From assembly GCF_002159705.1 (NCBI RefSeq), contig NZ_NFJD01000002.1, positions 186,001 to 250,000 on the forward strand: 64,000 nt of DNA, given 5' to 3'. Under the pieces are notes generated by a model that saw nothing but the letters and a program-made list of their open reading frames with translations, made no database searches and was not told the DNA's origin. Numbering within the stretch: the stretch's first letter is position 1; each line of letters starts with the position of its first letter. This stretch comes from Elusimicrobium sp. An273. Its GTDB lineage: Bacteria > Elusimicrobiota > Elusimicrobia > Elusimicrobiales > Elusimicrobiaceae. A program made the position numbers and the translations under genes. Below, one piece after another: positions 33,645 to 41,893 of the stretch.

Positions 33645-34160
33645 CTATTTAGAAATGCGCTGAATCGTGCCGTCTTTTAAATACACCGCCCCGTAATACT
33701 GGCCCTTTGTCGGTCGGGACTTGTATTTGGAATCATACATGCAAACTACCACATCTTTGTTTCCTTGACAGCAATTGCCAGAACTGGCCACATTTTCCGG
33801 ACAAAAAGAAAAATAATACCCTTTATAGCTATTGCTTAAATCAAACGGAATGGGGGCCGCGTATTTCCGCGCAAACAAGGCGGTGGAAGCATTTGAACGG
33901 GTAATTTCGGCATCTTCATCCAAAGACGTCGTTTGCAGCGAGGAGGTTACGTTGCGCGTCGTCCATGGAAACTGAAAATCCACTTCGGCCTGTAAGGTTC
34001 TCACCCCATTTCCAAAATCAATCAGCACCCCTTGTGCCGCCAAATAGCGGTTGCGGTCTTGCGTCTTTTGGTATGCCGGCACGGCAAACGCCGCCACGGA
34101 CACCGCAATCACCACCACAATCAGCACTTCCAACAGGGTAAAGCCCTTTTGTTTTTTCAT
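33645..34160 (-). CDS. Prepilin, first of the cluster
   Basis: The 171-residue prepilin has leader MKKQKG and helix FTLLEVLIVVVIAVSVAAFA with Glu5. It lies directly downstream of pilC with AGGAGG before the ATG. Position suggests the GspG-like or core minor pilin. A CC-x-G motif and other Cys are in the globular part. Confidence 0.85.
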   Translation of the reverse strand: MKKQKGFTLLEVLIVVVIAVSVAAFAVPAYQKTQDRNRYLAAQGVLIDFGNGVRTLQAEVDFQFPWTTRNVTSSLQTTSLDEDAEITRSNASTALFARKYAAPIPFDLSNSYKGYYFSFCPENVASSGNCCQGNKDVVVCMYDSKYKSRPTKGQYYGAVYLKDGTIQRISK

Positions 34161-34174
34161 GCGTAGACCTCCTG

Positions 34175-35404
34175 TTAGTTCCCGCCGATTTGGGAAAGTT
34201 TGAAAATAGGCAAGAAAATGGACGCCACAATGATACCAATCAGCACACCGACGCCGCAGATCAGGATTGGGTCAATGACGGCCGAGAAACGGGCAATAAA
34301 CTGGTCTACGTTATCAGAATAGAATTTGGACAGCGTGGCAATAATGCTGGGCAGCTTACCGGATTCTTCCCCCATCAGCATCATTTCCGTCATCAGTCCG
34401 GGAAATACACCCGTATCGCGGAACGATTCGGAAATGGACTTTCCGGCCGCTACTTCCGCCCGCACATGCTTCAAGGCGTTTTGGATAATCACGTTTCCGT
34501 CAAACGATTCTTCCAATACCAAAATGGCGTTTAAAATGGTTACCCCGCTTTTAAGAAGGGTAGAGAGGGTGGAAAGCATCCGATCGTAATAAATGTTTTT
34601 TAAGAAGTTGCCAAAAATCGGCATCGACAGCAAAAACGAGTGCCAGCGCTTTTTGCCGTCGGTCGTCTTGATATAGAACCGAAACGCCACAATCAAAAAG
34701 ACGGTCAAGACAATCAGCAAAATACCGTTATTAATCAGTAATCCCGATACATTTAATACGATGACGGTAATCATCGGCAAATCAATGTTAAAATCTTTAA
34801 AGATTTGCGCGAAAGTAGGTACAATGCCCAAAATGAAGTAAACCAACACGCCTACGGAAGCAATAGTCAAAATCGCCGGGTAGGTGATAGCCGTGATGAT
34901 TTTGCTTTTCATTGATTCTTGGGTTTTGGTATAGAGGGCCACTTGCATCAAGGTATCGGCCAACTGCCCGCCCACTTCGCCAGCCTGCACCAGCGACAGC
35001 CAAATATGGCTGAAGGTCTTGGGATGATGGGAGAGCGCCGTATGCAACGACTGCCCGCCGGCAATATCTTTGGCGACCTGCGTCAGCACATAGCCCAGCG
35101 TAGGGTTAGAGGCATATTCTCCCAACAGCGAAACGGCACGCACCAACGGCACACCGCCGGCAATTAACGTGGAAAGCTGCTCGGCGAAGAACGCCAACAC
35201 ATGCCCCGGGACTTTTCCCCCTTTTTTGCGCGTCTTGGAACCGCCGCCTCCGCCAAACAAACCGCTCGTGCCTTCTTTTACTTCCAACACGAGGTAGCCT
35301 TTATTTTGCAAAGCCAAAATAACTTTTTCTCTATTATCCGCCGAAACGGAACCTTTTAGCGTTTTTCCGTTGGCATCTTTTACCGTATACGTATATTTTT
35401 GCAT
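34175..35404 (-). CDS. pilC: Type IV pilus inner-membrane platform protein
   Basis: PilC/GspF is the polytopic platform that couples the ATPase to pilin insertion. The 409-residue protein has an N-terminal PilC-specific segment (YTYTVKDANGKTLKGSV), then two T2SSF repeats, each a four-helix cytoplasmic domain plus membrane helices (around 165-195, 215-240 and 375-400). It lies 22 bases after pilB in the same operon. Confidence 0.95.
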   Translation of the reverse strand: MQKYTYTVKDANGKTLKGSVSADNREKVILALQNKGYLVLEVKEGTSGLFGGGGGSKTRKKGGKVPGHVLAFFAEQLSTLIAGGVPLVRAVSLLGEYASNPTLGYVLTQVAKDIAGGQSLHTALSHHPKTFSHIWLSLVQAGEVGGQLADTLMQVALYTKTQESMKSKIITAITYPAILTIASVGVLVYFILGIVPTFAQIFKDFNIDLPMITVIVLNVSGLLINNGILLIVLTVFLIVAFRFYIKTTDGKKRWHSFLLSMPIFGNFLKNIYYDRMLSTLSTLLKSGVTILNAILVLEESFDGNVIIQNALKHVRAEVAAGKSISESFRDTGVFPGLMTEMMLMGEESGKLPSIIATLSKFYSDNVDQFIARFSAVIDPILICGVGVLIGIIVASIFLPIFKLSQIGGN

Positions 35405-35426
35405 AAACCCTCTTTTTTACAATACG

Positions 35427-37172
35427 TTATTCGTCTGCCGTCGTAATGCTTAAAATTTCATCCACCGTCGTCAGCCCGCGGATGACTTTGTGCCACCCAT
35501 TGGCACGCAAGTTCAGCGCCCCCGAACGCACGGCTGCGCGTTTGAGTTCCACCAAGTCCTGCGTTTTGTAAATAATCGTACGCATTTCTTCCGTCATGCG
35601 GTATACTTCATAAATAGCGCGGCGGCCCATAAAACCGGTGCCAAAGCACTTCGGACAACCTACCGATTTAAAAAACGTCCACGAATTTTGATCGCGCGGA
35701 TTTAAATGCCCTTCCTGAATGATACGCGCCAGCATGGCCGAATCCGGGATATGGGGCACTTTGCAATAGGGGCACAAAATACGCACCAAACGCTGGGCAG
35801 CTACCAGCGCCAGCGAACTGGCCAACAGAAAAGGTTCCATACCCATATCAATCAAACGGGGAACGGCGCCTAACGCGTCGTTGGTGTGCAGGGTAGACAA
35901 CACCAAGTGACCGGTCAAAGCGGCTTTCAGGCACGCCTCCGCAGTTTCATTATCGCGGACTTCCCCCACCAGAATCACATCCGGGTCTTGACGCAAGAAC
36001 GAGCGCAGCCCCGCCGCAAACGTAAGCCCAATGGCCGGCTTTACCTGCACCTGGCTGATCCCGGCCAATTTGTATTCCACCGGGTCTTCCAACGTCATAA
36101 AGTTCAGTTCTGGCGTGCGGATGGTGGTCAGTACCGCGTTTAAGGTAGTAGATTTACCCGAACCGGTGGGCCCCGTCAAGAAAATAAGCCCGTGCGGCAA
36201 GTTGGCCGCTTCTAAGAAGGCCTTTTTTTGATCCGGCTCAAAACCCAGTTTGTCAATGTTCATTTCCCCCGTGCCTTTATCCAAAATACGAAGCACGAGT
36301 TTTTCCCCATACACGGCCGGGCACACAGACACACGGACTTCAATGGAGCGGTTCTGGTAGCGGATTGTAAAACTGCCGTCCTGCGGCAAGCGTTTTTCCG
36401 CAATATCCAATTTAGACAAAATTTTAATACGGGAAATAATCGCGTTTACGGATTCTTTGGCCGGTGGAGTTCTTTCATACAACGAACCGTCAATGCGGAA
36501 GCGCAAGCTCACGCGTTCATCAAACATTTCCAAATGAATATCGGACGTACGTTCCGAAATGGCCTGGCGCAAGATAGCGTTTACCTGCTTTACATATTGG
36601 GAAGAGTTGGGCGAAACTTTATCCAAATCCAATACGCCAGTCACTTCCACTTCTTCATCACTTTCGGCTGTGGCGGCGGAAACTTCTTCCGAAATGGGCT
36701 TGGCCGCTTCGTTCATCACTTCTTCCAACAAATTTTTGTTGGAGTAGAACGAATCAATCACCCGCAGCAGCTGGCTTTTGCTGGCGATAAAAGGCTGCAC
36801 CTGTTTGCCGGACATCATTTTGATATTGTCCAGCAAAAACATATTGGTCGGATCCAGCAAAGCCACCGCCAATTCATCATCCTCTATAAACAGCGGGATA
36901 ACCATATTTTCGCGGGCAAACTTTTCCGGGATAATTTCCTGCAAATTTTGTTCTCTTTCCGGCACCAAAATGCCGTTTTCTTTAGAAGCGTAGGGAACGG
37001 CAAAATGTTTAGAGAGCGCCACCGTTACTTCTTCTTCGGAAGCAAAACCGAACTTCACAATCGCTTCCGCCACGGATACATTGTTTTGCTTGGCATAAAG
37101 CTGCGCGCGTTTTATTTGCTCCGCGGTCAAAGTACCTTGCTCCATCAAAATTTCACTTAACTGTTTTGCCAT
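35427..37172 (-). CDS. pilB: Type IV pilus assembly ATPase
   Basis: PilB/GspE is the hexameric extension ATPase. The 581-residue protein has an N-terminal MshEN-type domain (about 1-150), which can bind c-di-GMP in some relatives. The ATPase core follows, with Walker A TGPTGSGKST, an Asp box, Walker B region DPDVILVGEVRDNET and the His box LSTLHTNDA. A Cys4 zinc motif (CPYC ... CPKC) is near the C-terminus, as in true PilB. No PilT retraction ATPase is in the window. Confidence 0.95.
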   Translation of the reverse strand: MAKQLSEILMEQGTLTAEQIKRAQLYAKQNNVSVAEAIVKFGFASEEEVTVALSKHFAVPYASKENGILVPEREQNLQEIIPEKFARENMVIPLFIEDDELAVALLDPTNMFLLDNIKMMSGKQVQPFIASKSQLLRVIDSFYSNKNLLEEVMNEAAKPISEEVSAATAESDEEVEVTGVLDLDKVSPNSSQYVKQVNAILRQAISERTSDIHLEMFDERVSLRFRIDGSLYERTPPAKESVNAIISRIKILSKLDIAEKRLPQDGSFTIRYQNRSIEVRVSVCPAVYGEKLVLRILDKGTGEMNIDKLGFEPDQKKAFLEAANLPHGLIFLTGPTGSGKSTTLNAVLTTIRTPELNFMTLEDPVEYKLAGISQVQVKPAIGLTFAAGLRSFLRQDPDVILVGEVRDNETAEACLKAALTGHLVLSTLHTNDALGAVPRLIDMGMEPFLLASSLALVAAQRLVRILCPYCKVPHIPDSAMLARIIQEGHLNPRDQNSWTFFKSVGCPKCFGTGFMGRRAIYEVYRMTEEMRTIIYKTQDLVELKRAAVRSGALNLRANGWHKVIRGLTTVDEILSITTADE

Positions 37173-37212
37173 TTCCTAATCCTCAATTAAACCCTGTGTT
37201 CGTTTTTTTACA

Positions 37213-37241
37213 CACCTGCCCCCGTTTGTCGGGGGCAGGTG
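37213..37241. other. Strong hairpin between secretin and pilB
   Basis: CACCTGCCCCCG and its exact complement with a TTTGT loop form a 12-bp GC-rich stem. On the coding (minus) strand it is followed by A, not T, so it is not a standard terminator; it may protect the secretin message or tune downstream expression. Confidence 0.55.
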
Positions 37242-37261
37242 AACAAGACTGCTTGATTAAT

Positions 37262-38842
37262 TTATTCCGCTAAGATGGTCGGCGTGATAAAGATTACCAA
37301 GTCCGTTGTGCTTTTGGATGTGGTCTTGCTGGTAAACAGCCAGCCCAATATCGGAATATCCCCCAAAAGCGGTACTTTGCGGGTTTGGTTGGTTTCGCGG
37401 GAAGTGAGCAGACCGCCGATTACCACCGTCTGTCCGTTTTTCACACGCACCAGCGTAGAAGCGGCACGGGTGGTGGTATCTTTAGAGAAGTCAAACCCGG
37501 AGCTTACCAAGTCCGAATACGAAGGCTGCACATACAGCGTGACGTAGCCTTCGCGGTTTACCTGCGGCGTAACCTGCAGCGTCAGACCGACTCTTTTTCT
37601 TTCCGCAGAAGTCGTCGTCATCCCTTCGCCCGATCCGCTGCCGGACTGGCTCATCGTCTGGCCGACGGTAGCATCGGTGGACGTCGTGATGGTAGCCGTT
37701 TTGTTGTTCAAGGTTACGACTTTCGGTTTACCCAAGTATTTTGCTTCCCCGCGGGTCAGCAAGCTCTTGAGCACAATGTTAAAGGCAGAGAAATCCAACA
37801 AACCGCCTTCATCCGTCTGATCAGACGAAGAGCTGGAGCTGCTGCTGGAACCGCCGCTTTCCGAAGAGTCGCTGTTCATTTGGTCTTTCGTGGGGAAAAT
37901 AAAGTTCCAGCCTTTTACGCCGTTGCCTTTAATATAATCCAAATCCACCACGCGGCTGGGGGCCGTCATCGAAACCAAGGCACCGCTTTCGCCGCCGTAT
38001 TCAAAGCCCAAGCTCAACCCGCTGGTTTTGCTGACTTCCACAATTTGGGCTTCAATCAAGATCTGCGGCGGTTTGATGTCCAATTCCGCCAAGATGTTTT
38101 CCACCTGCGGGAATACTTCCGCCACGTCGGTAATAATCAGTTTGTTCGTGCGGGGATCTACCGCAATTTTACCAACAGGAGAGAGCATGCTTTTTACAAT
38201 AGCGGTAATTTCGGCGCCGCCGCTATACGAATCCGTCGTGCCGGAGGTGCCGGTACCGCCTACACCAATGCCCGTATCCGTGCTGGAGCTGGAATAGCTG
38301 GAACCGCCCGTAGACACATCCTGCGGCATAATGCTGCTTAATTCGCTTTGGGCAGAGCCGATGCCTTGCAACGAAATATAGCTCAGCGTGTAGATTTTGG
38401 TAATCGTATCCGGAGCGTCGCTGGAGCGTTTGGTTACCACATAGCTGTCGCTTTTGCCGATGCGCTGATACGTCAAACCGTGTACGCGAAGAAGCGTATC
38501 CAGTGCCTCCCTCACCGTTACACGGGTCAGCGAAGCCGTAACTTTTTTATTGGCGAATTCTTCGCTCATAATAAAGTTAATCTTAGCTTGCGTGGTAATG
38601 CTGTTTAAAAACGCCGATATCGGTACGTTGGAAACACGAATGGAGACTTTTCTGTCCAAAGGAGAAAAAACCTCCGTTTCCTTATACAGATCGGATTCTC
38701 CCGACAGCTTTACCGTCGTATCCTCCGTCAAAGCGATGGTATCATCACTGGGAAGGGTCTGCCGGGCCTGTTGGGCCGAAACCGTACCCGTTAATCCCAA
38801 GGAAAATACACACGCCAGCACAACTGCTAAACGATTAGTCAT
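37262..38842 (-). CDS. pilQ: Secretin, PilQ/GspD-like
   Basis: The secretin forms the outer-membrane gate. The 526-residue protein has a signal peptide ending VSAQQ, an N0/STN-like domain (about 65-145, KVSIRVSNVPISAFLNSI), an N1-like domain, a Ser/Gly-rich linker and the secretin barrel domain ending with VPLLGDIPILGWLFTSK. Length is short for PilQ because AMIN domains are missing, closer to GspD-like or minimal PilQ proteins. The pilot lipoprotein was not found. Confidence 0.92.
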   Translation of the reverse strand: MTNRLAVVLACVFSLGLTGTVSAQQARQTLPSDDTIALTEDTTVKLSGESDLYKETEVFSPLDRKVSIRVSNVPISAFLNSITTQAKINFIMSEEFANKKVTASLTRVTVREALDTLLRVHGLTYQRIGKSDSYVVTKRSSDAPDTITKIYTLSYISLQGIGSAQSELSSIMPQDVSTGGSSYSSSSTDTGIGVGGTGTSGTTDSYSGGAEITAIVKSMLSPVGKIAVDPRTNKLIITDVAEVFPQVENILAELDIKPPQILIEAQIVEVSKTSGLSLGFEYGGESGALVSMTAPSRVVDLDYIKGNGVKGWNFIFPTKDQMNSDSSESGGSSSSSSSSSDQTDEGGLLDFSAFNIVLKSLLTRGEAKYLGKPKVVTLNNKTATITTSTDATVGQTMSQSGSGSGEGMTTTSAERKRVGLTLQVTPQVNREGYVTLYVQPSYSDLVSSGFDFSKDTTTRAASTLVRVKNGQTVVIGGLLTSRETNQTRKVPLLGDIPILGWLFTSKTTSKSTTDLVIFITPTILAE

Positions 38843-38875
38843 CTATCCTCCTGTTGAGTATTCCTAAATGAGTTT

Positions 38876-39589
38876 TTAAAGCGGCAACTGCACTTTTCTT
38901 ACAAATTTGTGTCCTTTATACGAAAACACCACTTCTTCCGGACGCACTTCCACGATACGGGCCCCATAAATGCTTTTCCCAATCGTGTAAATCTTATCTC
39001 CAATGAAAACTTCTTCCCCGATGATCCCCGTTACACGGATCTTATTGCGTACCTCGCGGGTGGGGTCTTTAATGCGGGCCAATTCTAACTGACGCAAGCG
39101 CTCTGCTTCTTCGCGGCGGCGGCGTTCTTCGGCCAGTTTGCGTTGGCGTTCCGCCTCCAAGGCGGCCAAGCGCTGTTGTTCACGATATTGCAGCAACAAA
39201 AAATCATCCGGAGACAGCGTAGGATCCCGGTGATTTTTGGGATTATAAACCACTTTCGGGGCGGCCGGTGTTTCCACCACTTCCGTCACTTCTTCCCGCG
39301 GAGCCACAAAAGATTCCCCTTCCGGCGCGTTCGCGGCAACCGGCAATACTTCACCCGGCTGGGCCGCGGGTGCAACAGGTTCTTGCGCCGCCGGAGCCGT
39401 TACCGTTTCCACCGAAACGTCCGCCTGAGCGGCCAGCGTCTCTTTTACGCCGGGAGCGGTTTTTCCCGTCAGCCGGGAAGCTTCCGCCGGGGAAACCCCG
39501 GCATTCTGTTCAACCGCCGGCTGTGCCTGCAAAATACCGCACGTTCCAAACAGGCACAAGGTAAACAAATAGATTACTTTCCGGTTCAT
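38876..39589 (-). CDS. pilP: PilP-like pilus alignment protein
   Basis: The 237-residue protein has an N-terminal export signal (IYLFTLCLFGTCGILQAQ), an Ala/Pro/Glu-rich linker, an Arg/Glu-rich coiled stretch (ERQRKLAEERRRREEAER) and a C-terminal beta domain (NKIRVTGIIGEEVFIGD) like PilP/GspC homology regions that bind the secretin. The position between pilO and pilQ supports PilP. It overlaps pilO by four bases. The sequence match itself is weak. Confidence 0.75.
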   Translation of the reverse strand: MNRKVIYLFTLCLFGTCGILQAQPAVEQNAGVSPAEASRLTGKTAPGVKETLAAQADVSVETVTAPAAQEPVAPAAQPGEVLPVAANAPEGESFVAPREEVTEVVETPAAPKVVYNPKNHRDPTLSPDDFLLLQYREQQRLAALEAERQRKLAEERRRREEAERLRQLELARIKDPTREVRNKIRVTGIIGEEVFIGDKIYTIGKSIYGARIVEVRPEEVVFSYKGHKFVRKVQLPL

Positions 39590-40275
39590 TTATTTACCTC
39601 CTTGTTTTCGGCCTGCTGTTTGGCGGCTTTTGCGGCGGCCTCTCTTTCTTTCATAATTTTATCATAATCCTTAAATAAGGATTTTGCAATTTTTTCTTTC
39701 GGGAAAATCGTGTTGAACTTCATAGAAATTTTATTCATTCCCAATTTATCCGCTTCTTTCATTTTTTCCAATGAAAACTCGGATATTTTTACGAAGTCCT
39801 TTGAGTTTTCCACCTGCGCCAAAAAGTTGGCAAACTGGTCAAACCCCATTTCGGCATTGACCCGCAACGAAGTGGCCGTATAAGAAGCATTGGACGTATC
39901 TTCCGCCTGCCCCCCTTCCATTTGAGGGGTTACATTAGCTTCTTTAAACAGGCCCAGCGTCAGGCTTAAGAGCCATTCGTTTTTAGCAGAAATATCCGGA
40001 AACTGCGGTTCCAAATCCAAAAGTTTCTTTTTATTGCTTTGGTATTCCCGCTCGCTGGTTTGCTGCACGCGGATGGCATCCATCTGCCCTTCGTAATTGG
40101 AAATTTTTTCCGCAAATTTTCCATTTAAAAACCGAAAAGCCAGAAAGATAAGCAGCACGGCGATAAACTGTTTTAAAAACAGTTTAAAATTGCCCTCTTG
40201 GGAGACCGTTTGGATATCCTGAAAACCCTTTTTTAAATTTTCAACAATTTTATTTGTTTTCAAATTAACAGGCAT
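39586..40275 (-). CDS. pilO: PilO-like alignment protein
   Basis: The start at 40275 (GGGAGG upstream) gives 229 residues; the longer open frame upstream overlaps the PilM-PilN gene. A cytoplasmic N-terminus is followed by one helix (FLKQFIAVLLIFLAFRFL), a coiled coil and a ferredoxin-like periplasmic domain, the PilO plan. It lies one base after the PilM-PilN fusion gene. Confidence 0.85.
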   Translation of the reverse strand: MPVNLKTNKIVENLKKGFQDIQTVSQEGNFKLFLKQFIAVLLIFLAFRFLNGKFAEKISNYEGQMDAIRVQQTSEREYQSNKKKLLDLEPQFPDISAKNEWLLSLTLGLFKEANVTPQMEGGQAEDTSNASYTATSLRVNAEMGFDQFANFLAQVENSKDFVKISEFSLEKMKEADKLGMNKISMKFNTIFPKEKIAKSLFKDYDKIMKEREAAAKAAKQQAENKEVNK

Positions 40276-40276
40276 A

Positions 40277-41881
40277 TTAACGTCCTCCCTCTTTGCCGCA
40301 GGTAAACACGAAACTGGTTTCCTGGCCCGTAGTCTCCCGTCCGCCGGCAGACGCGGCCGACGTTCCGGCGCCGGCCACATTTACGTAGCGAATGGTAGCC
40401 GTCTTGCCGCAAATTTGTTGAAAAATCGGCTGCTGCACAAGCGCGTCTTTAAATTGGTTGCCCAACGCCAAATCGGCCCGGCCGTCTTTTCCTGTTTTAA
40501 TGACGCCCTCCATATCAATCTTGCGGGAAGAAGCTCCCTTAGACGGGAAAGAATCCGTATAACTTAACTTCGTAATCCACATTTCCTGCGGAATGGTATT
40601 AACAATTTCTTCCAATACAGGTACCAGGACGCTGTCGCCGGACAATAAGGTCGAAAGGTTGCCGTTTTGGCTTTTCATTTTGCTCAAGTTCGATTGAATC
40701 TGATTGGCCGTAAGCCCTTCAAAATCTGCAATCGTTTGTCTGTTGGAGGCTTTGGTGCGGGCCAGTTCGCTGGCTTTGCTCTGCACGCCCAGCCATCCTT
40801 TGCCGATGAGCAACAGGAAAATGACAATAATCACCGCCGCAATCTTCCAAGCGGTTAAGCTGGCATTAAATTCATAATCGCTCAGGCGCGTTCCCTTGGT
40901 AAAATCCAAGTCCGGCGTTTTGTGATCATAAAATTTAATGCTCGCGCCAATGGCCGCAATTTCCCCGGCGGAGTTTGTCTCAATCCCGTATACTTCGCGC
41001 AAGTCCCATTTGCGCACCGGCTTTTTGGAATCGGCCTCCAACGCGGGAATCCATTGCTCCGTATCGTGCCCCATGATCACCGCTTCTTCAAACGGATCTT
41101 TTTCCAGCTGCTTGGCGATAAATTCGGTGCAGTTGGTAATTTCAAAGCGGCGGCGTTCTGCCGGCAGGGAGCCGTAAATTTCCACTTCACGCAATAAAAC
41201 AGGCGCATTCTCGTTTAAAAACACGAAACTGGCCATATCTTTTCCGAAGAAAGAATAAATTCTTCCTCCGGGGCCAATGGCTTCTTTGTCGCTGTCGTTA
41301 AAAGCGCGCCCCATAGACAAGCTGGATGGTTCCACCGATACCAATTCCAACCCGGCCGCTTTGAGGCCTTTTTGCAAACGCTCAATAATCAGTTTTGTCG
41401 TCATGGCAAACACAACGCCCAAGCGTTTTTGTTTGGTTGCGGCCGTTTCAAATTCGTACACGTGGTAAGCGTATTCGGCTTTTTCAAACGGGAAATGAAT
41501 ATATTTGCGCGCTTGAAGCGGAATGGAACTTTTCCACATTTTGCGTTCAATGGCGGCCGGAATCACGAAATGGCGCAGCAAACAAAACGCAGGAGCCAAG
41601 CTGACCACAACTTTATTGGTTTTCCATTTCTTTTTGGAAGTTACTTTTCCCAGTGCTTCCAACCAATTGTCCATGGAAAAAAACGCTTCATTCAAATCCA
41701 GCGGTTTAAGCAAAGTTTTATCTACAGAATTAATCGGCACGCGCACCAACGATTCCAAAACGGTTCCGCTGTCCTTTTTGGAACTTTGCGCAATATACAT
41801 TTCATCAATGCCAATATAGATGCCCAGACAATCCGGATGGGCGTTCATGTTCTTGCCGATTAAAGTTTCAGAAAAGCTCAT
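40277..41881 (-). CDS. PilM-PilN fusion (GspL-like)
   Basis: The 534-residue protein joins an N-terminal actin-like PilM domain (about 15-340, starting CLGIYIGIDEMYIAQ) to a membrane helix (about 365-385, WKIAAVIIVIFLLLIGKGW) and a periplasmic coiled coil plus ferredoxin-like PilN domain. In type IV pili these are usually two proteins; in type II secretion GspL is the equivalent single chain. GAGG precedes the ATG at 41881. It is first of the coupled PilM-N, PilO, PilP set. Confidence 0.85.
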   Translation of the reverse strand: MSFSETLIGKNMNAHPDCLGIYIGIDEMYIAQSSKKDSGTVLESLVRVPINSVDKTLLKPLDLNEAFFSMDNWLEALGKVTSKKKWKTNKVVVSLAPAFCLLRHFVIPAAIERKMWKSSIPLQARKYIHFPFEKAEYAYHVYEFETAATKQKRLGVVFAMTTKLIIERLQKGLKAAGLELVSVEPSSLSMGRAFNDSDKEAIGPGGRIYSFFGKDMASFVFLNENAPVLLREVEIYGSLPAERRRFEITNCTEFIAKQLEKDPFEEAVIMGHDTEQWIPALEADSKKPVRKWDLREVYGIETNSAGEIAAIGASIKFYDHKTPDLDFTKGTRLSDYEFNASLTAWKIAAVIIVIFLLLIGKGWLGVQSKASELARTKASNRQTIADFEGLTANQIQSNLSKMKSQNGNLSTLLSGDSVLVPVLEEIVNTIPQEMWITKLSYTDSFPSKGASSRKIDMEGVIKTGKDGRADLALGNQFKDALVQQPIFQQICGKTATIRYVNVAGAGTSAASAGGRETTGQETSFVFTCGKEGGR

Positions 41882-41893
41882 AAGTACCTCGGA

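Noticed and set aside
36228..37160. 310-codon plus-strand frame inside pilB
   Set aside because: It is antisense to a complete pilB and has no initiation signal.
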